Source: an uncultured Lachnospiraceae bacterium
Lineage (GTDB): Bacteria > Bacillota > Clostridia > Lachnospirales > Lachnospiraceae
Assembly: GCA_946628415.1 (NCBI GenBank)
Contig: CAMOWK010000009.1
Coordinates: 1-64,000 of the forward strand
Direction of reading: 5' to 3'
DNA length: 64,000 nt
Shown here: positions 19,246-28,465 of the stretch, one piece after another
How the letters are laid out: each line of letters starts with the position of its first letter
Numbering within the stretch: the stretch's first letter is position 1
Program-made: the position numbers and the translations under genes
Notes under the pieces: model-generated
What the model saw: only the letters and a program-made list of their open reading frames with translations
Databases searched by the model: none
What the model was told of the DNA's origin: nothing

Positions 19246-21636
19246 TTAAAACTTAACTATAGTAACTCCGGCATCCCCCTCACCAAATTCCGCGAGGTGG
19301 AACTCTTTGATAAATCTCTTTTTTCTTAAATATTCGTGTATTCCTTTCCTGAGCGCTCCCGTACCTTTACCGTGTACGATCCTTACAGTTTCCGAATGCG
19401 CAAGCATGGCATCGTCAAGGAATTTATCAAGCGAAGCTACCGCTTCATCTACTGTTTTACCGAGAAGGTTTATCTCCGGATTAAATGTATATCCTTTACC
19501 GAAGCTTTCACTTCCCGCTTCTTTATACTTTTTCTTCTTCCCTGAAGAAACAGGTTCATCCGGGATTATGATAAGATCGTCTATATGGAACCTTGATGAA
19601 AGGATTCCCATTCCGACAAGCGCCATCCCCTTTGAATCCGGAAGTTCAAGTATATGCCCCATGGTATCAAGGCTTATGACCTTTACACTGTCACCGATAC
19701 TAAAGTCAGAGCTTTTCTGACCGGAAATGATTCTTTGTTTTTCCTTTTCTTTTCCGGCAAGACCTTTTCCCATATCACGAAGACCCGAACGCTTCTTCTC
19801 CATCTCTTTAATATTTGACTTGCCCGGATTCTTCAGCCATTTGTTGTAATCACGTATCGCCTGATCTGCAACATCCTTGGCATTATCTATGATTTCTCTG
19901 GCTTCTTCCCTTGCCTTTTCAAGTATCTCAGCCTTTTTCTTATCAAGGTTTGATTCCTTGCCTTTTATGGATTCCTTAAGAGTCGTGATCTCTTTCTTAT
20001 ATTCCTCGATTATTTCTTCATCTTCTTTTGCCTTACGTTTCATTTCCATAAGGTCCGCTATGGCATTTTCCATCGAAAGAGCTGTTTCATCTATGCTGCT
20101 CTTTGCATTTTCAATTATAGCATCATCAAGGCCGAGTTTCCTTGAGATGGCAAATGCATTTGACCTGCCGGGAACTCCGAGAATCAGTCTGTAGGTTGGC
20201 TGCATGGACTCAATATCGAATTCAAATGAAGCATTCATAACTCCGTCTGTTCCGATGGCGTAAGTCTTTAACTCGCTGTAGTGCGTAGTCGCCATAACCT
20301 TTGCATTCTTCTCTTTAAGATACGAAAGTATGGACATGGCAAGTGCCGCCCCTTCGGTAGGATCTGTTCCGCCACCCGGCTCATCAAAAAGGCATAGGCT
20401 TCCTTCGCCCGCATGCTTCGTAATATAAACAATATTACTCATGTGCGATGAGAAAGTGGAAAGATTCTGCTCTATGGACTGCTCATCACCTATATCAGCA
20501 AATACATCGCTGAAAACCGACAGCCTGCTTCCATCCTGAGCAGGGATATGAAGCCCTGACTGCCCCATTAAAGTAAGAAGCCCAAGCGTCTTAAGAGATA
20601 CGGTTTTACCGCCTGTATTCGGTCCTGTGACGATAAGCAGTGAATAAGCTTCTCCAAGCTTAATATCTATCGGAACAGCTGTATCCTTATTCAGTAAAGG
20701 ATGAACGCCCTTTTTTATATCTATAATTCCGTCAAGATTAAATACCGGTTCTGATGCATTGCTGCTTCGGGCATACTTTCCCTTCGCAAAGATGAAGTCG
20801 AGTTCCGTAAGAGTCTTATAATCAAACTCAATCTCTTCCTTGTAACCGGATGCCGTAACTGAGAGCTCTGAAAGTATCCTCTCGATTTCAGCCGCTTCTT
20901 TCGTCTCAAGTTCTTTTATCTGATTGTTAAATGAAACGATTTCAAGAGGTTCTATAAAGAATGTTGCTCCGCCCCTTGACTGATCGTGCACCATGCCCGG
21001 AATCTTCGAGCGGTACTCAGCCCTTACAGGTATACAGTATCTTCCGTTTCTCTGTGTTATGAGCACATCCTGAAGCATCTCTCTATAGGTTTCATTTTTA
21101 ATGATCTTATCAAGCTTGCTGTGGAGTCTTTCATCCGCCAGTGACAGCTCTCTTCTTATGCTTTTTAACGTACCGGAGGCATCGTCTGCTATCTCGGATT
21201 CAGAGATGATACATCTTCTTATCTCTCCTGAAAGATCCTTGCAGGGATTTAACATATAAAACTTTTCAGACAGTACGTCCCTGGTGTCTTCCTCTTCATC
21301 TTTCTTTTTTCCGTAGGCTGACACTTCGTCCGCCGCTTCAAGAAGTGACGCTATATCAAGCAGTTCCGCCGCAGAAAGAGAAGCTCCTATACCAAGGGGC
21401 TGCAGAAGTCCTGTAATATCTCTTACACCGGAAAACGATACATTTCCGTACTTGTTAAGACGGAGCAGTGATGCCCTTGTTTCTTCCTGCAAATCTTCTA
21501 TCAGAGCAAGCTCTGTCTTCGGTTTTATTTTAAGGCATTTTTTCTTTGCCGCATCTGAAACCGCAAAGCCGCAAAGTTCGTTAAGTATCTTATCAAATTC
21601 AAGTACTCTCAGGGTGCGTTTATTCATAAAAAACAA
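19246..21636 (-). CDS. mutS2: MutS2 family ATPase with Smr domain
   Basis: A 796-residue MutS2. It lacks the mismatch-recognition domain of MutS and has the helical lever/clamp region, the ABC ATPase (Walker A GPNTGGKT, CLFDEPGGGTDP), a long Lys/Glu coiled coil (about 510-640) and a C-terminal Smr domain ending near residue 796 (IVHGKGTGALRKGIHEYL). MutS2/RqcU proteins act in ribosome-collision rescue and in suppressing recombination. In the Smr domain the LDLR motif reads INLL, while HGKG is kept, so nuclease activity is uncertain. The start is the TTG at 21634-21636: GGAG lies 5 bases ahead of it, while the next ATG would be 14 bases away. Confidence 0.94.
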   Translation of the reverse strand: MFFMNKRTLRVLEFDKILNELCGFAVSDAAKKKCLKIKPKTELALIEDLQEETRASLLRLNKYGNVSFSGVRDITGLLQPLGIGASLSAAELLDIASLLEAADEVSAYGKKKDEEEDTRDVLSEKFYMLNPCKDLSGEIRRCIISESEIADDASGTLKSIRRELSLADERLHSKLDKIIKNETYREMLQDVLITQRNGRYCIPVRAEYRSKIPGMVHDQSRGGATFFIEPLEIVSFNNQIKELETKEAAEIERILSELSVTASGYKEEIEFDYKTLTELDFIFAKGKYARSSNASEPVFNLDGIIDIKKGVHPLLNKDTAVPIDIKLGEAYSLLIVTGPNTGGKTVSLKTLGLLTLMGQSGLHIPAQDGSRLSVFSDVFADIGDEQSIEQNLSTFSSHMSNIVYITKHAGEGSLCLFDEPGGGTDPTEGAALAMSILSYLKEKNAKVMATTHYSELKTYAIGTDGVMNASFEFDIESMQPTYRLILGVPGRSNAFAISRKLGLDDAIIENAKSSIDETALSMENAIADLMEMKRKAKEDEEIIEEYKKEITTLKESIKGKESNLDKKKAEILEKAREEAREIIDNAKDVADQAIRDYNKWLKNPGKSNIKEMEKKRSGLRDMGKGLAGKEKEKQRIISGQKSSDFSIGDSVKVISLDTMGHILELPDSKGMALVGMGILSSRFHIDDLIIIPDEPVSSGKKKKYKEAGSESFGKGYTFNPEINLLGKTVDEAVASLDKFLDDAMLAHSETVRIVHGKGTGALRKGIHEYLRKKRFIKEFHLAEFGEGDAGVTIVKF

Positions 21637-21641
21637 AAAAT

Positions 21642-21694
21642 CTCCGAAATATCATACTCACTTTTCTACAAAAGTGTATTATAACATTTCGGAG
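21642..21694 (-). promoter_or_regulatory. Overlapping terminator hairpin, promoter and ribosome site ahead of mutS2
   Basis: Inverted repeat CTCCGAAAT (21642-21650) and ATTTCGGAG (21686-21694), with a nested CACTTTT/AAAAGTG hairpin, followed on the minus strand by a T-rich run. For transcripts arriving from gpx this is terminator-like, and its 3' arm contains the mutS2 ribosome site GGAG. The upstream arm region also contains TATAAT with a TTTAAA 17 bases upstream, a candidate promoter. RNA started there would lack the 5' arm and leave GGAG free. Confidence 0.55.
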
Positions 21695-21728
21695 CTTACT
21701 TTTAAAGGTATATGTTCAGTTTTATCTG

Positions 21729-22277
21729 TTAGTTAAACATCTCTTCCACAAATTTCGTTACTTCCTTCATATTGACTGTCGGCTCAAATCTTTTAACTAC
21801 ATTTCCTTCTCTGTCAATGATGAACTTGGTAAAGTTCCACTTGATCTCAGGATTGTTCTTGTAACCCTTGTCGATCTTTTTAAGCATGGCACTCATGGCA
21901 AGTGCAGCAGGTCCTTTTCCGAAGCCTTCAAACGGAGCCTGCTCTTTAAGATATGCAAAAAGCGGAATGGTTCCTTCACCGTTTACGTCTGCCTTTTTCA
22001 TCTGAGGGAACTGTGTGTTGTACTTAAGTGTACAGAATTCATGAATCTCATCATCTGTTCCCGGTGTCTGACCGGCGAACTGGTTGCACGGAACGTCAAC
22101 TATCTCAAGTCCACTCTCATGAAACTTCTCATAAAGAGCTTCAAGCGGCTCATAATGAGGAGTGAAACCACATCCCGTTGCTGTATTAACAACGATAACT
22201 ACCTTTCCCTTCATATCTTCCATAGAGAGAAATGTACCGTCAGGTCTTTCTACTTTTAAATCATAAAAACTGCTCAT
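21729..22277 (-). CDS. gpx: Glutathione peroxidase family (thioredoxin-type peroxidase)
   Basis: A 182-residue member of the glutathione peroxidase family. It reduces hydrogen or lipid peroxides; in anaerobic Firmicutes the electron donor is probably thioredoxin rather than glutathione. Catalytic residues are visible: Cys in NTATGCGFTPHY (a normal TGT codon, not selenocysteine), Gln in CNQFAGQTPG and Trp-Asn in KWNFTKF. I start at the ATG 22275-22277, preceded by AGGAGG; a longer frame from 22307 has no ribosome site. Own promoter at 22341-22369. Confidence 0.92.
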   Translation of the reverse strand: MSSFYDLKVERPDGTFLSMEDMKGKVVIVVNTATGCGFTPHYEPLEALYEKFHESGLEIVDVPCNQFAGQTPGTDDEIHEFCTLKYNTQFPQMKKADVNGEGTIPLFAYLKEQAPFEGFGKGPAALAMSAMLKKIDKGYKNNPEIKWNFTKFIIDREGNVVKRFEPTVNMKEVTKFVEEMFN

Positions 22278-22340
22278 AATAATTACCTCCTGTATAAAAC
22301 ATTGCATAAAATTATATTTGACGAAATATATTATATTGTA

Positions 22341-22369
22341 ATATTACACGCTTTTATTCTGTCTGTCAA
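22341..22369 (-). promoter_or_regulatory. gpx: Promoter of gpx
   Basis: Minus-strand consensus -35 TTGACA (22364-22369), a 17-base spacer and -10 TAATAT (22341-22346), about 65 bases ahead of the gpx start. Confidence 0.65.
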
Positions 22370-22471
22370 CTGTAATTTAGCAAAAACTCAAAATATAATC
22401 TGGTAGAATTTCAAAACATAATACGGAAATATTTTTAAGGAAAACCACGAAATATAACTTCGGAAGAGTTC

Positions 22472-22495
22472 AAAAAAAAGAACGCCGAAGCGTTC
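22472..22495 (-). terminator. Intrinsic terminator of the envelope gene cluster
   Basis: On the minus strand GAACGC-TTCG-GCGTTC (stem 22480-22485 with 22490-22495, a stable tetraloop) followed by eight T. It lies 3 bases beyond the stop of the GT2-GtrA gene. Confidence 0.9.
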
Positions 22496-22498
22496 TTC

Positions 22499-23554
22499 TT
22501 AGAATACATATTTCTGTTGTATATGATAGCTCAGGAAGAAAAGTAGCGTATCAACTATAACTTTTATCACTACCTCAGGTATCACCGGAATAAGGAAGCA
22601 TCCAAGAGAAACAATTCCCGCCGAAAGTGCCATCTGGATTACTGCGAGAAGTACGTATTTGCCCGCTGATCCGGCCACACTTCTTCTGCTGTTAAATACG
22701 AGCTTGTAATTGATCAGATAATTATAACCGGCGGATATAACCCTGGCTATAACAGTCGAAACTGCCACATAGGCAGCCAGGTTTCCTTTAAGAAAATGAC
22801 ATGCTACCGCAAAAAGCAGAAGATCAAGGAGACAGGATGAAAGCGACGAGAATATGTATTTTAAAAATCTCGCCCCGAGAATCTTGTAAATCCTGATCGA
22901 ATCAAGAAATGGATTAAAGTGTGTCTGATGATCCTCTTTTGAATCGTATATCGTTTTTATAGGAACCTCTGTTATGGGATAATTCCCGGCTGATTCCAGA
23001 AGCATCCTTGTTTCAAATTCGAAGCGTTCGCCTTTTACGTCGATGAGCTCCTTCATAAATGCGAGAGGTATGCCCCTAAGCCCTGTCTGGGTATCTGTCA
23101 CATGAACCCCTGCAACATAAGAAAAGATTGCTTCTGTCAGTTTATTACCGAATCTTGATTTCCATGGAACATCATCTCCATCAAAACTCCTTACTCCGAG
23201 TATGAGATGGTTCGGATTTTCCACAAGCTTATCCGATACTGATTTAATGCATTCAACCGAGTGCTGACCGTCAGAATCGGCAGTCACCGCTCCGACTGCA
23301 TCCGGAAATCTTTCTATTATTGCACTAAAGGCAGTCTTAAGCGCTCTGCCTTTACCCTTATTAACCTCATGCACGAGATAAAAACCACCATGCTCTTTAA
23401 TCAGAGCTTCAGCTTCTTTAAAAATCTCATCGTATTCACTGCCGCTGCCGTCATTGACCAGCACGACAGGAACGTCTGTTTCATTTTTAATATCCTTCAG
23501 TATATCTATAAGTCTTTCATCAGGCTCATAAGACGGGATAATTATAGGAATCAT
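22499..23554 (-). CDS. GT2 glycosyltransferase fused to a GtrA membrane domain
   Basis: A 351-residue fusion. Residues 1-215 are a family 2 glycosyltransferase of the dolichyl/undecaprenyl-phosphate mannosyltransferase type: IIIPSYEPDERL, VLVNDGSG, NKGKGRALKTAF, TADSDGQH (metal-binding Asp) and TDTQTGLRGIP. Residues about 228-351 are a GtrA domain with four membrane helices, ending in the family hallmark YNYLINYKLVF and a terminal QQKYVF. Such proteins load a sugar on a polyprenyl phosphate and may help flip it. It is the third gene of a cluster with an anchored protein and a NAGPA-type glycosidase, pointing to envelope glycan work. Sugar unknown. Confidence 0.88.
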   Translation of the reverse strand: MIPIIIPSYEPDERLIDILKDIKNETDVPVVLVNDGSGSEYDEIFKEAEALIKEHGGFYLVHEVNKGKGRALKTAFSAIIERFPDAVGAVTADSDGQHSVECIKSVSDKLVENPNHLILGVRSFDGDDVPWKSRFGNKLTEAIFSYVAGVHVTDTQTGLRGIPLAFMKELIDVKGERFEFETRMLLESAGNYPITEVPIKTIYDSKEDHQTHFNPFLDSIRIYKILGARFLKYIFSSLSSCLLDLLLFAVACHFLKGNLAAYVAVSTVIARVISAGYNYLINYKLVFNSRRSVAGSAGKYVLLAVIQMALSAGIVSLGCFLIPVIPEVVIKVIVDTLLFFLSYHIQQKYVF

Positions 23555-23560
23555 AAACTT

Positions 23561-24712
23561 TTACCTCATGCCTGCAAGACACCATGTATCATTGTACTTA
23601 ACAAAAATGTATATACTGTCAGTCGTATCAACTACAGTCTTTTTCATGCTCTTAATGAACATAGGTTTATCAAAGCTTATCCTGCAGGAGAAACAGTCAT
23701 CCGAATAACGAACATACTCGCTCACCTTCACATTTGTAAATGCAGGATTCTCGAGAGTATGCGGTGAAGTAAATGTAATATCCACTCCTCCTGCCCATTC
23801 TTCTGCCTGTACATCATAGTCTGAACCCGGGATCAGATACTGTTTTATCGTATCAAGTCCGTGTTTTCCGCCTGTAAGATCATCAGTCATGAAAAGGCTC
23901 CATGTCTCGGATATATTAAGCGCTGTTTCCTTAATATCATCAGGAATATCACTTTCCTTAAAATATACAGTCTCGTAATTTGTTCCATCTGCGATTACTT
24001 CGCAGTTTTCTCCGGACGGACCTGTAACAGCAACCTCCGGCGGATTCCCAAGAGCTGGAATCAGGTATTCTCTGATACTTGGGATATTCACATACTCCTT
24101 AACATATGTGAAAAGATCCTCATCCTTTACATTTCCTGTAAGATAATCGTCAGAAACCGTTTTACCATTTACAGTAACCGTACTTCCCTCAGGAGCCCAA
24201 ATGGTATAGTCGTCGAGTTCCGGAAGGCTGAGTATCTCAGTCTTTGAAATCTTCCAGTCCATGATGGTAAGAATTCCGAATACAGTCCTCTCATTATAAG
24301 CAGTAAGCGTTATCTTTGCTATAGTGGTATCGTCTGCAAGTATATCATATACAGGTTCTTCTGTATTGTAGCTGTTCTTGTCTTTTTCATAGGAAACAGT
24401 CTTACCGTCAGTTGCGGCGATAAGCGCTTCAAGCCTTATATCTGAATCCTCAAATGAACCTATACTTCCATCTTCAGCATCAAATCCTTCAGGCATTTTT
24501 TTCTTGGCAAGACTCTTTTTAAAGCCTTCCATATAGTCTTCTATTGCATATGAAGACTGCGACCTCTCAAACTTACGTATGCATATATCTGCATATGCAA
24601 GGAACATTCCCGATAAAACAAGTAAGAGAAGCGTATAAACCACTACTATACAAAGAAAATAAAATATCGGTTTAAACTTAGGTTTTTTCTTTCTTCTTCT
24701 GTTCTCTGCCAT
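23561..24712 (-). CDS. Membrane-anchored extracytoplasmic protein, unknown
   Basis: A 383-residue protein I do not recognise. A basic start (RRRKKKPKFK) leads to one membrane helix (IFYFLCIVVVYTLLLLVLSGMFL, about 16-38). The rest should lie outside the membrane: an acidic region with a repeated small alpha/beta pattern, and two segments that look NTF2-like at the ends (YADICIRKFERSQSSYAIEDY and IYIFVKYNDTWCLAGMR). No enzyme motif is seen. It starts 2 bases after the glycosidase gene and ends 6 bases before the GT2-GtrA gene, so the three are one operon. Confidence 0.75.
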   Translation of the reverse strand: MAENRRRKKKPKFKPIFYFLCIVVVYTLLLLVLSGMFLAYADICIRKFERSQSSYAIEDYMEGFKKSLAKKKMPEGFDAEDGSIGSFEDSDIRLEALIAATDGKTVSYEKDKNSYNTEEPVYDILADDTTIAKITLTAYNERTVFGILTIMDWKISKTEILSLPELDDYTIWAPEGSTVTVNGKTVSDDYLTGNVKDEDLFTYVKEYVNIPSIREYLIPALGNPPEVAVTGPSGENCEVIADGTNYETVYFKESDIPDDIKETALNISETWSLFMTDDLTGGKHGLDTIKQYLIPGSDYDVQAEEWAGGVDITFTSPHTLENPAFTNVKVSEYVRYSDDCFSCRISFDKPMFIKSMKKTVVDTTDSIYIFVKYNDTWCLAGMR

Positions 24713-24714
24713 AA

Positions 24715-26208
24715 CTAGTTACCTCCTTTTTGCTTTACGATAAAAGCATCAGGAAGCTTCCATGATGAATTCTTATAGTAAAATGTAACGGAAGACATCT
24801 CATACTCACCGTTATAATACATACTGGATGAGCTTCCTCCATCGAGGTTCGCTGCATTTACTGCACCGTATTCCTGCATTATTGATATAAGGTCTGAAGC
24901 AGTTGCTCCAAGATGTCCTGCGCTTCCTCGTCCATCGGTTACAAGAAGGAGGAGTGCTCCGTCGCTTCTCTGTCCAATGGCTGTTCTTGGATTAGCGCCA
25001 CTGCCCTGGCCACCAAGCTGCCTTGGCTCGCCATTTATGATAAGAGGCACAAAGTGGTTATTTGAATCGGATGCCTCATCCTGAAATGCCACTGCATCTC
25101 TTATGCCTTTTTCACTGACGTAGGTTTCAAATTCCCCGGCTGACATTCCGCTTATCTCATCTACGATAAGGATATTGTCATTATTAAGACCTATAACATA
25201 AAGGCCTGTAAGTCCGCCCGGGTTATTAAATGTAATCTCTCCACCCTGAACTACAACGCCCATTGGAGTTCCGCCTTTATTACCGGAAGACACATAAAGT
25301 CCGCCATTTACACCACCGATGGCTCCGGAATCTTCAACAAGAGTGCCGAGCTCTTTACCGTATTCCTTCCAAGGATAAGTACTTCCTACGGCAACCTGTC
25401 CAGGGTCCTTTATAATCATCATTTTTGCGAAGAATGAACGTCCTGAGATTTCTTCTATTCTCACTCCGTTAGCGTCGAATTCTTCGTTTTCATATTCATC
25501 TTTCTTAGCCGGTGCAGCATCTGTTGCCGTTGACTTTTTATCAACATTAATAAGTGTTGTATCCTGATCAACCTCCATACTCTGCATTGAGTTGATTGAA
25601 ACAATCTCTTCTATCTCCTCGTCCGTACATACCATATGGGCAACAAACTTAAGCTGTCCGCTCTCCATAAGTGTAGTAATAAGAAGGTTTCTTGCTGCTT
25701 CCGAACTGTTCTTTATCTTGAGAAGTGTAAGATACAGAGTTCCAACAAGTACTATAGCTGTTATAAGTACCAAAACAAGGAAACCTCCGAAAATCTTAAG
25801 AGCCGTCTTCCAACTGCTCTTTTTCTTTTTCTTCCGTTTCCTGTTTACCGGTCTGATATTATATTCATCCGAAGCTTCCGGTCTTCTTCTTGCCGGTTGA
25901 CCTGCCGGTCTTCCCGCACCGTCCTGTCTCAGTTTTCTTCCGGACTCCGTACGTTCCCCGGTACTGCCTATTCCGCTTCTTCTTACACTGCTCGTAGTAC
26001 TGCCCTGTTTCGCAGTTCTTCTAGGTTCAGGGCGTTCACCTGTTCCGTTTCTTCGTACACTGCCGGAAGAACTTCCCTGTTTCGTAGTTCTTCTTGGTTC
26101 AGGGCGTTCGCCCGTTCCGCTTCTTCTTACACTCTCCGGCTTAACTGTTCGTCTCGGTGCCGGTCTTTCATTACCGCTGCCGCCGGATGTTCTGTTTTCG
26201 TTACTCAT
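24715..26208 (-). CDS. Phosphodiester glycosidase (NAGPA) domain protein with Arg-rich repeats
   Basis: A 497-residue membrane-anchored protein. Residues 1-125 form an Arg/Gly/Ser/Pro-rich cytoplasmic tail with about three copies of a 24-residue unit (SVRRSGTGERPEPRRTTKQG). Then KRKKKKK and one membrane helix (IFGGFLVLVLITAIVLVGTLYL, about 140-162). The outer part (about 270-490) is a NAGPA domain: AIGGVNGGLYVS, GGEITFNNPGG, ANPRTAIGQRSDG and NLDGGSSSSMYYNG near the end. The family includes the human lysosomal uncovering enzyme and bacterial envelope glycosidases. Its substrate here is probably a phosphodiester-linked sugar of the cell envelope (inference). First gene of a three-gene operon. 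Confidence 0.88.
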   Translation of the reverse strand: MSNENRTSGGSGNERPAPRRTVKPESVRRSGTGERPEPRRTTKQGSSSGSVRRNGTGERPEPRRTAKQGSTTSSVRRSGIGSTGERTESGRKLRQDGAGRPAGQPARRRPEASDEYNIRPVNRKRKKKKKSSWKTALKIFGGFLVLVLITAIVLVGTLYLTLLKIKNSSEAARNLLITTLMESGQLKFVAHMVCTDEEIEEIVSINSMQSMEVDQDTTLINVDKKSTATDAAPAKKDEYENEEFDANGVRIEEISGRSFFAKMMIIKDPGQVAVGSTYPWKEYGKELGTLVEDSGAIGGVNGGLYVSSGNKGGTPMGVVVQGGEITFNNPGGLTGLYVIGLNNDNILIVDEISGMSAGEFETYVSEKGIRDAVAFQDEASDSNNHFVPLIINGEPRQLGGQGSGANPRTAIGQRSDGALLLLVTDGRGSAGHLGATASDLISIMQEYGAVNAANLDGGSSSSMYYNGEYEMSSVTFYYKNSSWKLPDAFIVKQKGGN

Positions 26209-26254
26209 ATTGATTTCCTCTAAGTATCTTTATTCAGGAATATACCATTTCAAT

Positions 26255-26282
26255 ATTATAACGATAAAAGTAAAGTTTTCAA
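26255..26282 (-). promoter_or_regulatory. Promoter of the envelope glycan cluster
   Basis: Minus-strand -35 TTGAAA (26277-26282), a 16-base spacer and a perfect -10 TATAAT (26255-26260), about 45 bases before the glycosidase start. Confidence 0.65.
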
Positions 26283-26336
26283 CATTATAAAAAAACTTTA
26301 TTAATTCTTAATAATTGAATATCTAACTATTACTGT

Positions 26337-27269
26337 TTATCTAGCGCATTTATATAAAAGCTCTTCCCATCTTCTGTCTACTTCCTCCTGATACTGGACA
26401 AGAAGATTTTCATTTTCCGGCTTAAACAGATGTTTAAATCTGCCCTGTGTTCTAAGGAAATCTTCTATAGGAAGCTTATTCTTCGGTTCATAGTTAAGAA
26501 TCCACTTTCCTTCAACCACTTCAAAAAGCGGCCAGTAGCATGTTTCAACAGCAAGTCTGCATATCTCCATAATATTCGGAGTGTCGTATCTCCAGCCTCT
26601 CGGACACGGAGCCATAACATTAAGGAATGCTGCTCCCGGAGTATAGATTGCTTTTTCCGCCTTGACGTAAAGATCCTTCATCGTACTTGTAAATGTACTC
26701 TGCCCAACGTAAGGTATATCATGAGCCGCAATTATGCTTGCCAGATCCTTACGGTTCTGCATCTTACCGTTGCTTACGCTTCCTACAGGAGTTGTTGTTG
26801 TATCGGCATACATAGGTGTTGCAGAAGAACGCTGGATACCGGTATTCATATATGCACCGTTATCATAGCATACATATACCATGTCATGATTACGTTCCAT
26901 TGCACCTGAAAGCGACTGAATACCGATATCATATGTACCGCCGTCGCCGCCAAATGTTATGAACTTATAAGTATCATCTATCTTTCCGCGCTTCTTAAGT
27001 GCATTGTATGCAGTCTCAACTCCTGAAAGAGTTGCTCCCGCACAGGCAAATGCATTGTGAATATAACTGTCTTCGTAAGCAGTATAAGGATACATGAATG
27101 TCGATACCTCAAGGCATCCCGTTGCATTTCCTATAACTGCATGATCTTCTTCCTTAAGAGCACGAAGTACTGTTCTTACCGCTATAGCTGCACCGCAACC
27201 GGCGCAGAGTCTGTGTCCCGGAGCAAGTCGTTCCGGTTTATTCATAACTTCTTTGAATTTATAAGCCAT
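26337..27269 (-). CDS. porB: 2-oxoacid:ferredoxin oxidoreductase, beta subunit
   Basis: The 310-residue thiamine-diphosphate subunit of a four-subunit oxidoreductase, most likely pyruvate:ferredoxin oxidoreductase. It has LCAGCGAAIAVR (two of the Cys that bind the proximal 4Fe-4S cluster), NATGCLE, and the TPP motif FGGDGGTYDIG ... YDNGAYMNTGIQRSSATP, then APCPRGW with a further cluster Cys. Length fits PorB. The enzyme cleaves pyruvate to acetyl-CoA and CO2 and passes electrons to ferredoxin. Last gene of porCDAB. Confidence 0.93.
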   Translation of the reverse strand: MAYKFKEVMNKPERLAPGHRLCAGCGAAIAVRTVLRALKEEDHAVIGNATGCLEVSTFMYPYTAYEDSYIHNAFACAGATLSGVETAYNALKKRGKIDDTYKFITFGGDGGTYDIGIQSLSGAMERNHDMVYVCYDNGAYMNTGIQRSSATPMYADTTTTPVGSVSNGKMQNRKDLASIIAAHDIPYVGQSTFTSTMKDLYVKAEKAIYTPGAAFLNVMAPCPRGWRYDTPNIMEICRLAVETCYWPLFEVVEGKWILNYEPKNKLPIEDFLRTQGRFKHLFKPENENLLVQYQEEVDRRWEELLYKCAR

Positions 27270-27270
27270 G

Positions 27271-28464
27271 TTACTGCTCCTCCCCTGTTCTTAGTCCAAT
27301 GTACTGATACTGCTCAACTTCCCTGCCGGCTGCAAGTTCTTTAAGATCCTCATATACTTTCATGGCATCTTCTTCTGTATAATCACGTCCGCCAAGTCCA
27401 TAGAACTGATTAATAACCTTTGCAGTAACACCTGCATCCATAAGCGCAGCTTTTGTCTCAGTACCGAGAGGTCCACCCATTCCCGAAAAGCTTTCTGCTC
27501 TGTCGAGAACTGCAACTGCCTTAACATTCTTCAGTGCTTCAGCAATCTCTTCACCCGGGAACGGTCTGAAAACACGGATTTTGAGAAGTCCGACCTTCTC
27601 GCCTTTTTCCCTCATGATATCAACTGCATCTTTTGTATTTCCGGCTGCCGAACCGATTATTACGATGGCATAATCGGCATCATCCAGTCTGTACTCTTCA
27701 AAAAGTCCGTACTTACGTCCTGAAATTTTCTCGAATTTATCGCAAACGTCAAGGATTACTTCCTTGGCTTTCTTCATCGCAAGCCTCTGATTCATCTTTG
27801 TTTCCATATAGAACGGGCTGTTTGCGTAAGGCCCTATCGCCATAGGCATCTTACTGTTGAGAAGGAAGTTATCAGGATTATAGTCACCGACAAATTCTCT
27901 TACTGTTTCTGTATCAAGTACTTCTATATTCATAACGGCATGACTGGTGATGAAACCGTCCTGACATACCATCATAGGAAGCATTACATCAGGATGCTCT
28001 GTCACAAGATAAGCCATGATAAAATTGTCATAAGCTTCCTGATTGGTCTCTGCATAAACCTGCATCCATCCTGAATCTCTCGCACCCATACTGTCCGAGT
28101 GATCGCAGTTGATATTGATAGGTCCCGTGAGCGCTCTGTTAACAAGACAGAGTACTATCGGAAGTCTGTCAGATGCAGCTATGTAAAGCTCCTCCCACAT
28201 AAATGCAAGTCCGCAGGATGACGTAGCTGTAAGGCTTCTCGCCCCGGCGGCGGATGCACCTATTGCGGCACTCATCGAACTATGCTCGGACTCAACAGGA
28301 ATGAATTCCGTATCAATCTCTCCGTTTGCTATAAATGTTGATACCATCTGAGGTATCTCTGTTGAAGGAGTTATGGGAAATGCAGGCATTACATCCGGAT
28401 TTACCTGTTTGATTGCAAGTGCAACCGCTTCATTTCCTGACATTCTGTCTCTCTTGCCTGCCAT
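27271..28464 (-). CDS. porA: 2-oxoacid:ferredoxin oxidoreductase, alpha subunit
   Basis: The 397-residue alpha subunit with pyrimidine-binding (PP-like) and domain II parts. Motifs: PAFPITPSTEIPQMV, FIPVESEHSSMSAAIGASAAG, ATSSCGLAFMWEEL, PININCDHSDSMGARDSGW. The PITPSTE Thr and the residues contacting pyruvate are kept, and the overall pattern resembles Thermotoga-type PorA, which supports pyruvate over branched-chain acids, though this cannot be decided by eye. One base separates it from porB and from porD. Confidence 0.93.
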   Translation of the reverse strand: MAGKRDRMSGNEAVALAIKQVNPDVMPAFPITPSTEIPQMVSTFIANGEIDTEFIPVESEHSSMSAAIGASAAGARSLTATSSCGLAFMWEELYIAASDRLPIVLCLVNRALTGPININCDHSDSMGARDSGWMQVYAETNQEAYDNFIMAYLVTEHPDVMLPMMVCQDGFITSHAVMNIEVLDTETVREFVGDYNPDNFLLNSKMPMAIGPYANSPFYMETKMNQRLAMKKAKEVILDVCDKFEKISGRKYGLFEEYRLDDADYAIVIIGSAAGNTKDAVDIMREKGEKVGLLKIRVFRPFPGEEIAEALKNVKAVAVLDRAESFSGMGGPLGTETKAALMDAGVTAKVINQFYGLGGRDYTEEDAMKVYEDLKELAAGREVEQYQYIGLRTGEEQ

Positions 28465-28465
28465 C

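Noticed and set aside
21729..22277. Possible selenoprotein glutathione peroxidase
   Set aside because: The catalytic codon is TGT (Cys), with no in-frame TGA or SECIS-like hairpin.
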